Below are positions 1 to 9,601 of a stretch of 64,000 nt of DNA, in pieces. This DNA comes from Polynucleobacter necessarius (GTDB lineage Bacteria; Pseudomonadota; Gammaproteobacteria; Burkholderiales; Burkholderiaceae): contig NZ_LT615228.1 of assembly GCF_900096765.1 (NCBI RefSeq), positions 750,669-814,668 on the forward strand. The letters run 5' to 3'. The first letter of the stretch is position 1, and every line of letters begins with the position of its first letter. The notes below the pieces were generated by a model. The model had not been told where the DNA came from and did no database searches. It worked only from the letters and a program-made list of their open reading frames with translations. The position numbers and the translations under genes were made by a program.

Positions 1-1177
1 AGAGACGAATCTTACCGTTAGGTTGACGCAAAATAATTCCATCCATATCAATATCGGCAATGACCCCGCCTTGGTTACCCAGGCGATCACCCACCCGAAC
101 CACGAAACTTTCTCTAAAGTCAGTTCTGATCATGGCCGCTTTCACCGAATTAGAAACAACTACTCCCATAATCACATAGGATTGCGGATCAGCCATCAAC
201 AATGGTGAATAGCGAGGGTCACGCCCACCCTCGATCATTCCGCTAGATGATTTAGAAAATGGGTCTCGATCATTAACTCGCCCACCCTCTGATGAAGGTG
301 GATCTACCACAACATGCTCATTCTTTAAAAGTCCTGTTTTTGAATCCGTTGCAGTAGCCGCGTGCGCACTAGAAATCATCGCTTCTAAAGCTAGATGAAT
401 GGTGCGCTGTAATGAAGATTGTGGTGCAACCTTCGATTGTAATTTTTGAGGTAATCGATAGGTAGACAATTGAGACTTCACTTGTACCAAACCATGGGTG
501 TTGCCGCTGACCAAGATAATTTGTTCCTTATCAATATTGACGGTTTTTTCAAATCCTGCCAATAGCTTGCGATAGCGCATGTAACGATTGTAATTACCAG
601 TCATCTCTACTTTTAGTTTGATTCTGTAGAACAGAGGGGTCGCGTTCGCAGGTGGATTGGCAGCGGCATTAGGGGCGCTTGCAGGGCTACCACCTGGTGC
701 AGGAGCCGGCGCACTAGGGGCTGCAGCGGCTTGACCCGGAGGAGCAGTTTTGCCTCCAGCATAAATAGCCTCTTCGCCATCTGTCGACAAGGCACTAATC
801 ACCAACCCTTGAGAGCTAGCCATCTGACTTAAGCGTTGATATAAATCTTCCAACTCTGAATCCACACTAAATAAACGATTGAGCTCCAGATAATTCATTT
901 CCGCTTGCAACAAATCTTCCTGAGCACGCTTATTTGCCACATCTAGGTATTTCACTTTGGCTTCCATCTCAGGAATAGCAGCAATTTTTTGCGCCATCTG
1001 TTCGCGCTCTGCTAGGTAGGGTAAAAAAACAAAGACGATGTATGCAACAAATAATAAGGCTGCAAAACCGCCCCAAAGGACCATTTTTGCTTGCGGCCCT
1101 TTGAGGGAGGAGTTCTTATTCAGCACCCCCTTGAGTAGCGCCCCTAGATCGAGATTTTTAAGTTCAGACAGGTTCAT
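1..1177 (-). CDS. PilO-PilP fusion, type IV pilus alignment complex (partial)
   Basis: An uninterrupted minus-strand frame of about 392 codons starts at ATG 1177..1175 and runs off the left edge. Residues about 32-54 form one membrane helix, followed by a helical stretch (to about 110), an Ala/Pro-rich linker near 150-180 and a ferredoxin-like PilO section (YRIKLKVEMTGNYNRY). After another linker comes a PilP-like C-terminal domain with GDRLGNQGGVIADIDMDG, matching the PilP pattern of a conserved Gly followed by short beta strands. PilO and PilP are inner-membrane and periplasmic parts that connect PilM/PilN to the secretin PilQ. Here they appear to be one polypeptide. It starts 2 bases after the PilM-PilN stop, so the two are one operon. 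pilQ would be expected beyond the left edge. The fusion is read directly; the domain names rest on motif similarity. Confidence 0.75.
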   Translation of the reverse strand, partial: MNLSELKNLDLGALLKGVLNKNSSLKGPQAKMVLWGGFAALLFVAYIVFVFLPYLAEREQMAQKIAAIPEMEAKVKYLDVANKRAQEDLLQAEMNYLELNRLFSVDSELEDLYQRLSQMASSQGLVISALSTDGEEAIYAGGKTAPPGQAAAAPSAPAPAPGGSPASAPNAAANPPANATPLFYRIKLKVEMTGNYNRYMRYRKLLAGFEKTVNIDKEQIILVSGNTHGLVQVKSQLSTYRLPQKLQSKVAPQSSLQRTIHLALEAMISSAHAATATDSKTGLLKNEHVVVDPPSSEGGRVNDRDPFSKSSSGMIEGGRDPRYSPLLMADPQSYVIMGVVVSNSVKAAMIRTDFRESFVVRVGDRLGNQGGVIADIDMDGIILRQPNGKIRL

Positions 1178-1179
1178 AT

Positions 1180-2874
1180 TTATGGTCGTTGCTGGGGTGA
1201 CTTGGGGGAATTTGCGGCCGGGACGTCCAATTTCACGATACATTTAATCTGAAATTGCTTATAACCACCCACTGAATTACGTCCTGTACCCGCTTGCGTA
1301 TTTTGTGGCGAGGCACTCAATGCCATCGTACTTAAGGCTGCATGCGAAATCATCGGTAGGCCTTGCAAACGATCAACTAAATTGACAATCACCTGATCAT
1401 TCACCGCATCGCCCTTGATATTCAAAGTACTAGGATTTTCAAAGGTGAGCTCTGTAAACCAAACACCGCCAGGCACCACGCCATTGACTGCGTTCAAGAG
1501 AGCATAAGAAGATGCTTGATTAGACTTCATCTCTCCACTAGCCTGTAGCATTTGGCTGTATCGGGACTTTTGAGCCGTCAACTTCGCCAGAATCGCCTCT
1601 TTGAGTTTGACATCCTCTTCTAGACGCACCGCCTTTTGAAATTGTGGGTCTGTAGTACCAGAGGAAAACAATTGATTGAGCAGCGTAAAAATAATAAAGA
1701 GCACCAACACTGCCCCAGTCAACCGAATACCAATCTTGGAAAGTATCTTCTTCTTTTCTGCGCGCTTAACAGTATCTTTGTTGGGCAATAAGTTAACGTT
1801 GTTAACTCCAGTGACATATTTGTAATAGCCAAATATATCGACCTTGCGTGTTGCCAAACCAATCGCCGAGCTAAACACGGAACTGTTTTTCTCTGAAACA
1901 AGCTTATCCTGCAGGTTGGCAGGAATAGTTAAATCTAGCAATGGATTAAATAACTCCACCCGATAACCATCTAGACAATTACGCAATTGAATTAATAATT
2001 CTGAAGTGTCAGGAATTGGGGAGACTAAGAGGACTTTTTCGATCAAATTTGAACCAACCTTGGTCTCATAAGCTCGAAACGCTTGACGAATTTGCCCTGA
2101 TAAACGGTCATATAAGCGATCACCCGCCTCGCCTGGTGGGACGCCATTTTCAATCAATGCCCTATCAGTCTCAGAAACATAGACATCGTAAATAAATGGC
2201 GCATCATCAGTAATAATCAAAACGTAATTCTCATGCGGACCACACTCAATCAAAGCAGTAGTTTTTTGCGAGCGTAATTGCTGCGTCTTTAAAGCATTGC
2301 GAATCGCAAAACATCGCACATCCACCACCACTGGATTAAGACCTGCTTTAGTCGCTATTTGAACGTAATGATTAATCTCAGATAGCTTTGAAGCAACAAA
2401 TAACAACTCCATCGTGTTTTCAGCAGCATTTCGTCGAATGACTTGCCAAAAGACCGAATACTCTTCAAGCTTTTCAGCCAACTGAATAATATTGCTCCAC
2501 AAACTATCGTATTCAATCGCACTTTGAATTTCTTCATCGCTCATTAAAGGCAAAGTGACAGTGCGAATAATGGTGCTTGTAATCGGAATAGAAATAGCGA
2601 CATTTGGCGCTTCCAATTTTGCGCCCACAATGAGCTCTTTAAGTTTATTTACATACAACTCTTGATTCAGTTGAATGTCTGGTAGGCCAGCATGATCACC
2701 AACATACTTTGAGCCAATCTTTTCAAGTAGCCACTTACCATTATTCTCCGAGAGTTGAGCCACGCGGATGAAATTTGGTGTGATATCAACCCCAATAACG
2801 TCCTCTTGCTTAACGGAGTACTTACTCAGTAGATCAATACAGTACCGCAACAGAGGTTGAAGGGGGTTATTCAT
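1180..2874 (-). CDS. PilM-PilN fusion, type IV pilus assembly
   Basis: 564 residues. Residues 1-350 are PilM-like, with the actin-fold start VIGVDITPNFIRVAQL, an IPITSTIIRTVTLP segment and a second nucleotide-fold region (ALIECGPHENYVLIIT). Near residue 357 the chain passes into NVNLLPNKDTVKRAEKKK, the usual cytoplasmic N-terminus of PilN. A membrane helix at about 383-403, a helical stretch and a periplasmic domain (PGGVWFTELTFENP) follow. PilM normally binds the short PilN N-terminal peptide; here the two are covalently joined. Typical separate proteins are about 350 and 190 residues, so the length equals both together. No internal stop or start rearrangement is seen. The gene follows pilY1 and precedes the PilO-PilP gene by 2 bases. 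The whole PilMNOP platform is thus encoded by two genes. Confidence 0.88.
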   Translation of the reverse strand: MNNPLQPLLRYCIDLLSKYSVKQEDVIGVDITPNFIRVAQLSENNGKWLLEKIGSKYVGDHAGLPDIQLNQELYVNKLKELIVGAKLEAPNVAISIPITSTIIRTVTLPLMSDEEIQSAIEYDSLWSNIIQLAEKLEEYSVFWQVIRRNAAENTMELLFVASKLSEINHYVQIATKAGLNPVVVDVRCFAIRNALKTQQLRSQKTTALIECGPHENYVLIITDDAPFIYDVYVSETDRALIENGVPPGEAGDRLYDRLSGQIRQAFRAYETKVGSNLIEKVLLVSPIPDTSELLIQLRNCLDGYRVELFNPLLDLTIPANLQDKLVSEKNSSVFSSAIGLATRKVDIFGYYKYVTGVNNVNLLPNKDTVKRAEKKKILSKIGIRLTGAVLVLFIIFTLLNQLFSSGTTDPQFQKAVRLEEDVKLKEAILAKLTAQKSRYSQMLQASGEMKSNQASSYALLNAVNGVVPGGVWFTELTFENPSTLNIKGDAVNDQVIVNLVDRLQGLPMISHAALSTMALSASPQNTQAGTGRNSVGGYKQFQIKCIVKLDVPAANSPKSPQQRP

Positions 2875-5800
2875 TTAGTAGCCAAAAAATTGCAAAATTG
2901 GTCAAAAGTATATAAAAAAACGGCATAGTACTTAATATATTTTTTTTCCCACCAAGACTTGTATTTAACTTGCCCAGTCGGACTGGGGTTGCTAGACGTA
3001 ATTTTTGCTAAATTATCTCGGCCATTGGGAAGTGCAGTACCAGGAGCAATATTACTCATGCCGACGTAAATGTTTCCTTTGCCATCAACTATGGGGGCGG
3101 TAGCTAGCCCTTGCCCGATAACGGTTCCAGCACTCCCTGCGGAGCAATTATCAGTAAGCTCAATAATGCGACTCGTGCCGTACAAGGGACAAGTCAGGTC
3201 CTCGGGTCTATATGCTGTGAAATAGACATACTTGTTAAACACTGCCGCCCTGCCTATGACTTTTTGACAATCCGCAGCAGGATTTACCCCCGTTTTAGCA
3301 TAGACATCGGCATACCAGGAATTATTCACCGTGCATTGCTGGGTGTTGACATTAGTGAAAGTACTAACAGTCTGACCTGTCTGAGTTAACTGGGTCGCAG
3401 GGAAGTTGGAGTCCATTACCCCATAAATACGGTTATTAATAGTATTGACCCTACGTTGGAGCCTAATCTGATCACCGGAACCAAAATAGTTGAATAAGCG
3501 GTTTACCGATGCACCTAAAGCATTAGTGCCCGAAACAATTGTTGAACCAAGCTGGTTATAGGCTAGTCTGTTGTTGGCTAAGCTGGCCTGATCCAAAAAG
3601 GACTCATACAAAGTAAATAGTCCACTATTACTATCTGACAAACTTTGCTTGCTCAAATTCAATTTCCAAAGTTTGCCCTGTAAGTCCGTAAAGTAAGCTA
3701 AACCTCCGTAATAATTAGCCAAGGAAGTCCCATCTCCAGTGATCACGGTGAGATCAGCTGTAACGCCGTTGGGAATATTCGAAGTGCTGTCGCTAGCTAC
3801 TGGAGCAGCGACTAAGACATGCCCACCCGTCACCCGTAGAAGTGACTACTGATGAGCCGGTCGCTCCACAGGAGGCTGTTTGATTTAGTGCTATCGGGTT
3901 CAAGCTCTAAAACATAGACATACGAGCCGTAAGAGCTAGCTGCGGTAGATCCTGTTGAAGAGGCTCCACCAGCAAATCCACCTCCAAAAGCAGCAACCCA
4001 ACGTTGATTGGCGCTACCCTCAATATAGGGCAACAGCATAATCACTGGCCTAGACCAAGCGCCTCCTAGCTTTGAATAATCAAAGGTGGTGCAACTCGAG
4101 TTATAAGCAAAGGTCGACTTTTTACCGCTTGCATCCCAATAATTAATGACTTTGTTGGAGGTATCGTTATTAATCGTGAAGAGATGGGCTGGCGCATCAG
4201 GATTAGTGATGTCTAGGGCGTAATATCCATTACCACCCCAACCTAGACCTCCCATCAAAACGGTTTTCCAGACACCCTGGCCAGAAAAATAGACATCCTT
4301 AACAGTGATGGGGCCATCAACGCTAAAAATACTATTGCTAGTGCCCGACCCAGCGTTGAGACCCTTATTGCCAGTCTCATTTCTGAGCATTGGTATGACC
4401 GAAGGTGGAATAAAAGCCCAGCGCTCATTTAAATCAGCATCAAAGGCGTGCAACATTCCATCATTTGCCCCGACATACAGTTGAGATCGACGAGAGGAAT
4501 TGCTACTGATAAATGCTGGATAATTATTCTGGTAACGATAGTAGGCCTCTGACTTGCCAAAAGTAGCAACATCAGAACTCCAGGGCGCATTGGGAATGCC
4601 CACCATGACCATCTCAGAGTGATAGGTATCACCCAACACCGAGGTACGTACCGCTGTAGTAGCGCTGCTATCCTCCCAAGAAGAGTTCAGGCCTCTAGTG
4701 AAATTGATCAGGTCTTGGGTTGCGGTGGCATTCGATGTTGATGGGCAGTTGAACATCAGGCTTTCCAGCTTGGCGCTATTCGCTAAGGTGACATTGTTAT
4801 AGGAGCCATCTAAAGGCAAGCCACTAGACATGCATAAAGGGTCATAGCCAACCGTCCAAATAGATCTGCCTCCACCGGAGTAGGAGTTGCTGTTTGCTGC
4901 CCGAACTAGTAACTTTGATTGGGCAGTTACAGGCGTATTCCCAAGAATGGTGCCAGTGGTGTCGATGTCATAACGCTTAATCTCTCCGATCCATTGCTTA
5001 TCCTTCTGATATTTAAATAGAGCCTGATAGATAGTTCCATCACCCAATACTGGAGGAGCATAGGTTTGCCAAACATCTTGACGAGTGCTGCTACCTGCAG
5101 GTAGTGAGGCAGTCTTGGTTGGCAAAGTGGGTGCAACCGCTGAACCGCTGACCCCTTTAAATCCAAACCCATAAAAAAGTGTTGGGTAATTGGGATCGTA
5201 ACCTAGAGAATACACACCAGCACCCACGGTAGTGAGCGCAGTGGTAATCTCCGCTTTTGTAGCGCCGGCCCCATAGTAGATATAAAAAATGGCGGATTCA
5301 TTACAAAGCAAATCCCCAAACTGAAAAGTAAAAGAGGCGCCCAAATTGGTTTGCTGGTTATTGACCGTTCCCCCAATTCCCGCATAGTCCATATGCGTAT
5401 TAGCTAATACAGGTAGAGGCGCAGCTCTGCAGGCTACAGAGGCATCTGGAGTAATTGAGTAGTGAGAACCACCATTGTCGCAAGCATCAAACACCTTTGG
5501 CGTGTAGGTGCTTGCATATGAAGCTGCTACCCCCACCATATCAGTAAAGTTGGTCGTTAAGTTATTTAATATATCCCAGTCCATGATGCGACGGTAACGA
5601 ACATCGGTGAGCGTTCCACCAGAGATATTGGTAATAGTGACAAGCGCCTGAAATAAATTCCGATTAGTTGAGCCGCTAGTAGGCCCATAAACATGGGTTA
5701 CCTCTAACAGAGGTGTTTTAGTGGAATCTGCTGGATCGCTAATCCATACGGTAGATTTAATACTGGTGGCATCCACCACAAAGCTTTTCACAGTAATGTT

Positions 5801-6220
5801 GCTTGAAATACCACCTGCATCTACCGAAGCATATCCAGAGATTACTTTATTACTCACTGGTATGACGCCGCTAGCGCCCCAACCCTCCCACTTTCTTCCT
5901 GAGGATGTTCCGTCATACCATCCGGCAGAGTAGCTACCACCCCCACCCCACTTGTAGGCAGTGCCGACCGAACCTGGAGGACTAGAATTTAAGGTGTTGG
6001 CATTATTTGCCACCGTTCCAGATCCAGTGGGCGTATTAAGATGGCCTGCAGGGTTAACACCTAAGGCAATAGTTTGTTCGGCAGTAATTGTGCTGTTATG
6101 AATAATGCCGTAGGCAGGAAAACTCTGTGCATTGACCTTGAGTCCAAATGAAATGCTGCATGCCAAAAATACAGTGGACACTATTAAGCGAGTTGGAATA
6201 TTGTAAAAAAGGGTCTTCAT
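2871..6220 (-). pseudogene. pilY1: PilY1-like type IV pilus tip protein, frameshifted
   Basis: The first frame (6220-3830, 796 residues) has a signal peptide (MKTLFYNIPTRLIVSTVFLA, cleavage near NAQS) and the PilY1 beta-propeller signature LYVGANDGMLHAFDADLNER followed by AFIPPSVIPMLRN. It stops at TGA 3830 just after SSHFYG. The propeller continues in another frame from 3833 (GGHVLVAAP..., YFTDLQGKLWKLNL) to 2871. PilY1 caps the pilus and acts in adhesion and pilus priming. The N-terminal von Willebrand domain of some PilY1 proteins is not evident. Near the end an A8 run (at 2941-2950) precedes a tail (KYIKYYAVFLYTF...) that does not look native and overlaps the pilM start, so a second slip there is possible. 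It lies directly downstream of pilX with 3 bases between. Confidence 0.82.
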
Positions 6221-6223
6221 AAT

Positions 6224-6853
6224 TTACGGGGTGTATTGCACCACCGCCTCCAATGACGAACGACTCGAATTTGACTGCCAAAATTGGGTATTAATTACAC
6301 TGTTAGCAAGTGGAACGTTGTAATTGCCTATCGAAGTAATTTTGACAGTGTAGGTAAATGTAGATACTCCATAGCCATTGCTTGTGCCGACCTCAGTACC
6401 GACCCCAAGCGAGGATGTACTGGCAAGTTTTTGCACAATACAAGATGAGTAATTTGCCCGGCCAGCACGATCTTTAAACTTCGAACTTCTAGCATCAGTT
6501 TGACCCTGGGGAATCGTATCGGCCAAAATAGAATTCGTATTGAGCGGGCCACCTGGAGCCGCAAGATCATAGGCAGCACCCACACCATTTATCCAAGACT
6601 TACCAGCAGAACTTGCAAACCACTCGATAGCATTGTCAAAGCAAGTCTCCCCTGCCTCAATCGAAATGGGTTTGTTAGCAACTGCCGAAACTAAATCTGC
6701 CTGAATCGAGGCTAAATAAGAAATACCTGCACCCATGACCATTAATACCAATAACAATATCAGTGTGACTACCAAAGCAATACCGGACTGCTGTGGCAGC
6801 TGAGCAGTACCTTCCTGCTGCAGGCGTTTGATCTTAAGGAACCAGGGAAACAT
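6224..6853 (-). CDS. pilX: PilX-like minor pilin assembly protein
   Basis: 209 residues. A 22-residue basic leader ends QQSG and is followed by IALVVTLILLLVLMVMGAG, the hydrophobic helix of PilX proteins, which lack the usual Phe1. Two Cys residues (in ETCFDN and SSCIVQ) could pair. PilX-type minor pilins form the pilus-initiating tip complex with FimT/U, PilV, PilW and PilY1 in the inner membrane. The gene is open throughout and sits between pilW and pilY1 in the standard order. Its start (ATG 6853) overlaps the end of pilW by 20 bases, implying coupled translation. It is the only minor pilin gene of this cluster that looks intact, so it probably has no functional partners. Confidence 0.8.
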   Translation of the reverse strand: MFPWFLKIKRLQQEGTAQLPQQSGIALVVTLILLLVLMVMGAGISYLASIQADLVSAVANKPISIEAGETCFDNAIEWFASSAGKSWINGVGAAYDLAAPGGPLNTNSILADTIPQGQTDARSSKFKDRAGRANYSSCIVQKLASTSSLGVGTEVGTSNGYGVSTFTYTVKITSIGNYNVPLANSVINTQFWQSNSSRSSLEAVVQYTP

Positions 6854-7524
6854 TTTTGGCCCTTGTAATCACAGTAAACGTTTTAGAGACAATCCGGGTC
6901 GTACCCTCTACTTTCCGAGGAGATTGCACGAGTAAGCTGGCTTGAATCGTCTGAAATTGCCCGCTATAAGTTCCAGTTCCACTAGGCTTGGCATTTAAGC
7001 CTTGCACAGTAAAGCTACTCACCCAATCTAGGATGGGCTCACCAGATGAACTTCCGTATACAGGAGTTGAACTAGCCAAGTCACAAAAGGCAGCAGGGTT
7101 TGTGCATCTTCGCCACTCACGTAGCAAGCGGTTTCTGGTGCTGCCACCTGCAGGCGCGTAGGAGGCCAAATAGTAGCGAATCAAGGCTCTGTATAGAACA
7201 CCGGAGTTATCGTAGTCATCATAAACAAAAATAATATCGCCCGGGTTTAGATGAAATGATATTGATTGCTTGATTGCCAGGCATGGGGTTGGTATCGTTG
7301 TAATCGAGATAGCCAGCGACACGCACATCCGATTTAAATAAATCAATGGCCCTCAAGGCATTACGATCGACTTCAGTTTGCGCCGAGAGAACCTGCTGCT
7401 GCTGAGAAAAAAATGAATAGCCTGCATATGTACCAGCAATCACAATGGAAGAAACTGCCAAAGCCACCAACAATTCCACCAAGGTATACCCTTGTTCGCG
7501 AGCGCAATAGATTAGGCTTTTCAT
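6834..7524 (-). pseudogene. pilW: PilW-like minor pilin, frameshifted
   Basis: The first frame (ATG 7524) gives a class III prepilin start, CAREQG then YTLVELLVALAVSSIVIAG, with the conserved Glu5, and continues to NQAINIISSKPGRYYFCL before a stop at 7219. The homologous downstream part is in another frame (PGDIIFVYDDYDNSGVLYRALIRYYLAS... to 6834). The two overlap at 7219-7346, and the switch belongs near 7236-7250, where SSKPG and NPGDIIFVYD abut. A one-base indel explains it. PilW is a minor pilin of the tip-initiation complex. The ATG overlaps the pilV stop (ATGA). The reading assumes both frames are one gene, supported by the family pattern of a short N-terminal helix and a Cys-containing C-terminal domain. 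Confidence 0.82.
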
Positions 7525-7991
7525 ATCTGCCTAATCTTGCGCGTGAAATACGCGCTAATCTGCCCACCACTTGTGACTAAACTGACATTAATAATTAATG
7601 CAGTACCATCCTTGGTGACATCCACCTGTCTAATCTCTAGACCAGAGGTCGTATTGAGGGAACCAATATTGGCATTGAGATCATTGCACCAAGATTGGCG
7701 ATCATCCCCAACAGAATATGTGCAGGCAACTAAACTTCCGGCATACAAGGGTGGCGTTACAAAAGGGTTTAAAGCATCGGTGCTTGACCTCATTCCCTCA
7801 GCAGCGATGGTTTCGATGATTCTATCGGCCATCAGATTGAGGTACATTCTTTTTTCTGACTCAGCGATAACTTGTTGAGCAACTCCAAAAAAGAAATAGA
7901 GCCCACTAAAGCCCAAGGTAAAAATGACCATGGCAACCATCGCCTCCACCAAAGTAAATCCCTTGGAACGATTGATTGTGAGAAGGAGTCC
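7521..7991 (-). pseudogene. pilV: PilV-like minor pilin without a usable start codon
   Basis: The body from 7952 to 7521 is a minor pilin: FTLVEAMVAMVIFTLGFSGL helix, a downstream Cys pair region (LVACTYSVGDDRQSWCNDL) and a beta-rich end. Reading upstream in frame gives LLLTINRSKG before FTLVEAM, an ideal prepilin leader with the cleavage Gly. No ATG, GTG or TTG occurs in that leader: the first in-frame candidates are TTG 7955 and GTG 7952, both after the cleavage site, and a stop (the fimT TAA) lies at 7992-7994. Any canonical product would lack the PilD cleavage site and could not be matured. The simplest view is a lost start codon. A rare ATC or CTC start cannot be excluded. The 3' end overlaps pilW by 4 bases. 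Confidence 0.65.
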
Positions 7992-8553
7992 TTAGTCTTG
8001 CTCTATCCATAAACCTGAAGACTGCTGCCATTTAAATTTCTGCACAAACCCTGTGGTCTGATTGATCAATACGCGATAGGCACCATACAGTGCTCGATTA
8101 CTACTGCGATTGAGTTCAATATCAATGGCGCCCCCACTCCCCTCCACCCCAGCCAAGCCATTGGTGGTGAAAATACCTCTACCCACTGTACATATGGTAC
8201 TCACGATGGATGAATTTCTGGAGAGGATATTGAAATTCGGATCTTTAGAAATGGGGTTCTCAACAACATTGCTGGCAAAGTTTGACGAAACGCTAGCAGT
8301 TGAAGATTGGGGGGGCTGAAGAAATCTGGTAACTCAAATTGGTCGGGCTATTGCAAATGAGTAATCCTGTTCCATTAATAGTGCGCACCCGAGTTTTTAA
8401 AAAATCAATGCTCGATAGTAAGGCAAGGTAGTCTGACTCTAGAGAACGTTTGCCACGCCAATCGGTAATTGAGGGGGATACAAATGCACTGACGATCATT
8501 AAGATCGCTACAACTACAACGATTTCGAGAAAACTGACGCCCCGTTGCTTCAT
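7992..8553 (-). pseudogene. FimT/GspH-type minor pilin, frameshifted in a C7 run
   Basis: The N-terminal frame (ATG 8553) reads MKQRG then VSFLEIVVVVAILMIVSAF, a prepilin helix with Glu5, and breaks at SSAPPIFNC. The remainder (QSSTASVSSNFASN ... GRGIFTTNGLAG ... IDIELNRSSNR ... GLWIEQD) is continuous in another frame down to 7992. It carries the GspH/FimT C-terminal features: a Cys, a short beta hairpin and polar strands. The switch lies exactly at a seven-base G run on the plus strand, 8309-8315, so a one-base slippage event explains the defect. FimT starts the minor-pilin operon fimT-pilV-pilW-pilX-pilY1. Its ATG overlaps the stop of the upstream PilT-family gene (ATGA at 8550-8553). Confidence 0.82.
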
Positions 8554-9551
8554 GTCGCCTCAATTTGACCGGACTGAACCAGCTGCTGCAAAGAGGCTTC
8601 CATGGTCATCATGCCTTCGCCACGAGCCATCTGCATCACACTAGGAATTTGGAAAACTTTATTTTCACGAATTAAGTTACGCACTGCAGGATTACAAGTC
8701 ATCACTTCAAAAGCGCCAATTCGACCTGGCGCATCTTTTCGTTTGAGAAGGCGCTGCGTCATTACCAGGCGTAAGGATTGTGAAAGTTGCGCCCTCACTT
8801 GATCTTGCTGTTGCGGTGGAAATACGTCGATGATTCGGTTAATCGTATTTGGGGCGCCACTAGTATGTAAGGTCCCAAAAACCAAGTGACCTGTTTCAGC
8901 GGCAGTGAGTGCCAATTGAATGGTCTCTAAGTCACGCAACTCCCCAACCAAAATAACATCAGGATCTTCACGCAATGAGGCTCGCAATGCGGATGAAAAA
9001 GATAAGGTATCTCGCTTGACCTCACGCTGCGAAACAACGCATTTCTGATTTTGATGAATAAACTCAATAGGATCTTCAATGGTAATGATGTGCTCATGAC
9101 GAGTGCGATTAATGCGATCAATCATGGCCGCTAATGTGGTTGATTTACCAGAGCCTGTCGGGCCAGTAACCAGAATGAGGCCATTCTCCAACTCAATTAC
9201 ATCTCTGGCTACTGGGGGCAAACCCAACACGTCAAACGCAGGAATTTGGGTCTCAATTTTTCATAAGACCGCTGCCAAGCCACGTGAAGTCTTAAAGAGG
9301 TTTACCCTGAAGCGCACATCACCTGCCTCTACTGCTAAGTCAGCATCAAGATGCTGCATGAATTCAATTTGCTGTTCTTTAGTAAGCTCCTGCTCAATGA
9401 ATTCTTTCATCTCTGCCTGAGTTAAAACATCATCGGGAAAGGTTTGTATAACGCCGTCAACCCGAATTGATACAGACTCATTCTCATGAAAATGGATATC
9501 CGATAATTTATGTGCTGCCACATATTTAAGCGCCTTATCTATCATTCCCAT
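8550..9551 (-). pseudogene. pilT: PilT-family pilus ATPase with an internal stop
   Basis: The complete frame is 334 codons, near the usual PilT length. It shows the N-terminal SDIHFHENESVSIRVDG module, Walker A GPTGSGKSTT, the Asp box ITIEDPIEF, Walker B DVILVGELRDLETI and the His box GHLVFGTLHTS. PilT powers pilus retraction and twitching. Codon 97 is TGA (9261-9263) with no change of frame: AAVL, stop, KIETQIPAFDVLGLPP continues unbroken. Many homologs carry Arg here, so a CGA to TGA transition fits. A product restarted at GTG 9230 would keep the ATPase core but lose the N-terminal domain needed for hexamer assembly. PilT versus PilU is undecided because only one paralog is in view. The gene sits between pilD and fimT. 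Confidence 0.87.
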
Positions 9552-9601
9552 GTTCTGATCCTTAATCTTGATTAATCAATTGTTATTGCAATGAATTGCG
9601 C

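Noticed and set aside
613..795. Open frames on other strands inside pil, fds and ABC genes.
   Set aside because: They overlap well-supported genes, lack family motifs and ribosome sites, and are shadows of biased codon use.
3820..3845. A 7-bp repeat acgggtg at the pilY1 frame break, resembling the other tandem duplications.
   Set aside because: Removing one copy does not bring GGHVLVAAP into frame, so it cannot alone explain the shift. I left it out of the duplication list.
8309..8315. Phase-variable switch in fimT.
   Set aside because: A seven-base run is suggestive but the surrounding pil genes carry irreversible lesions, so plain decay is more likely. Kept only as a finding with low weight.
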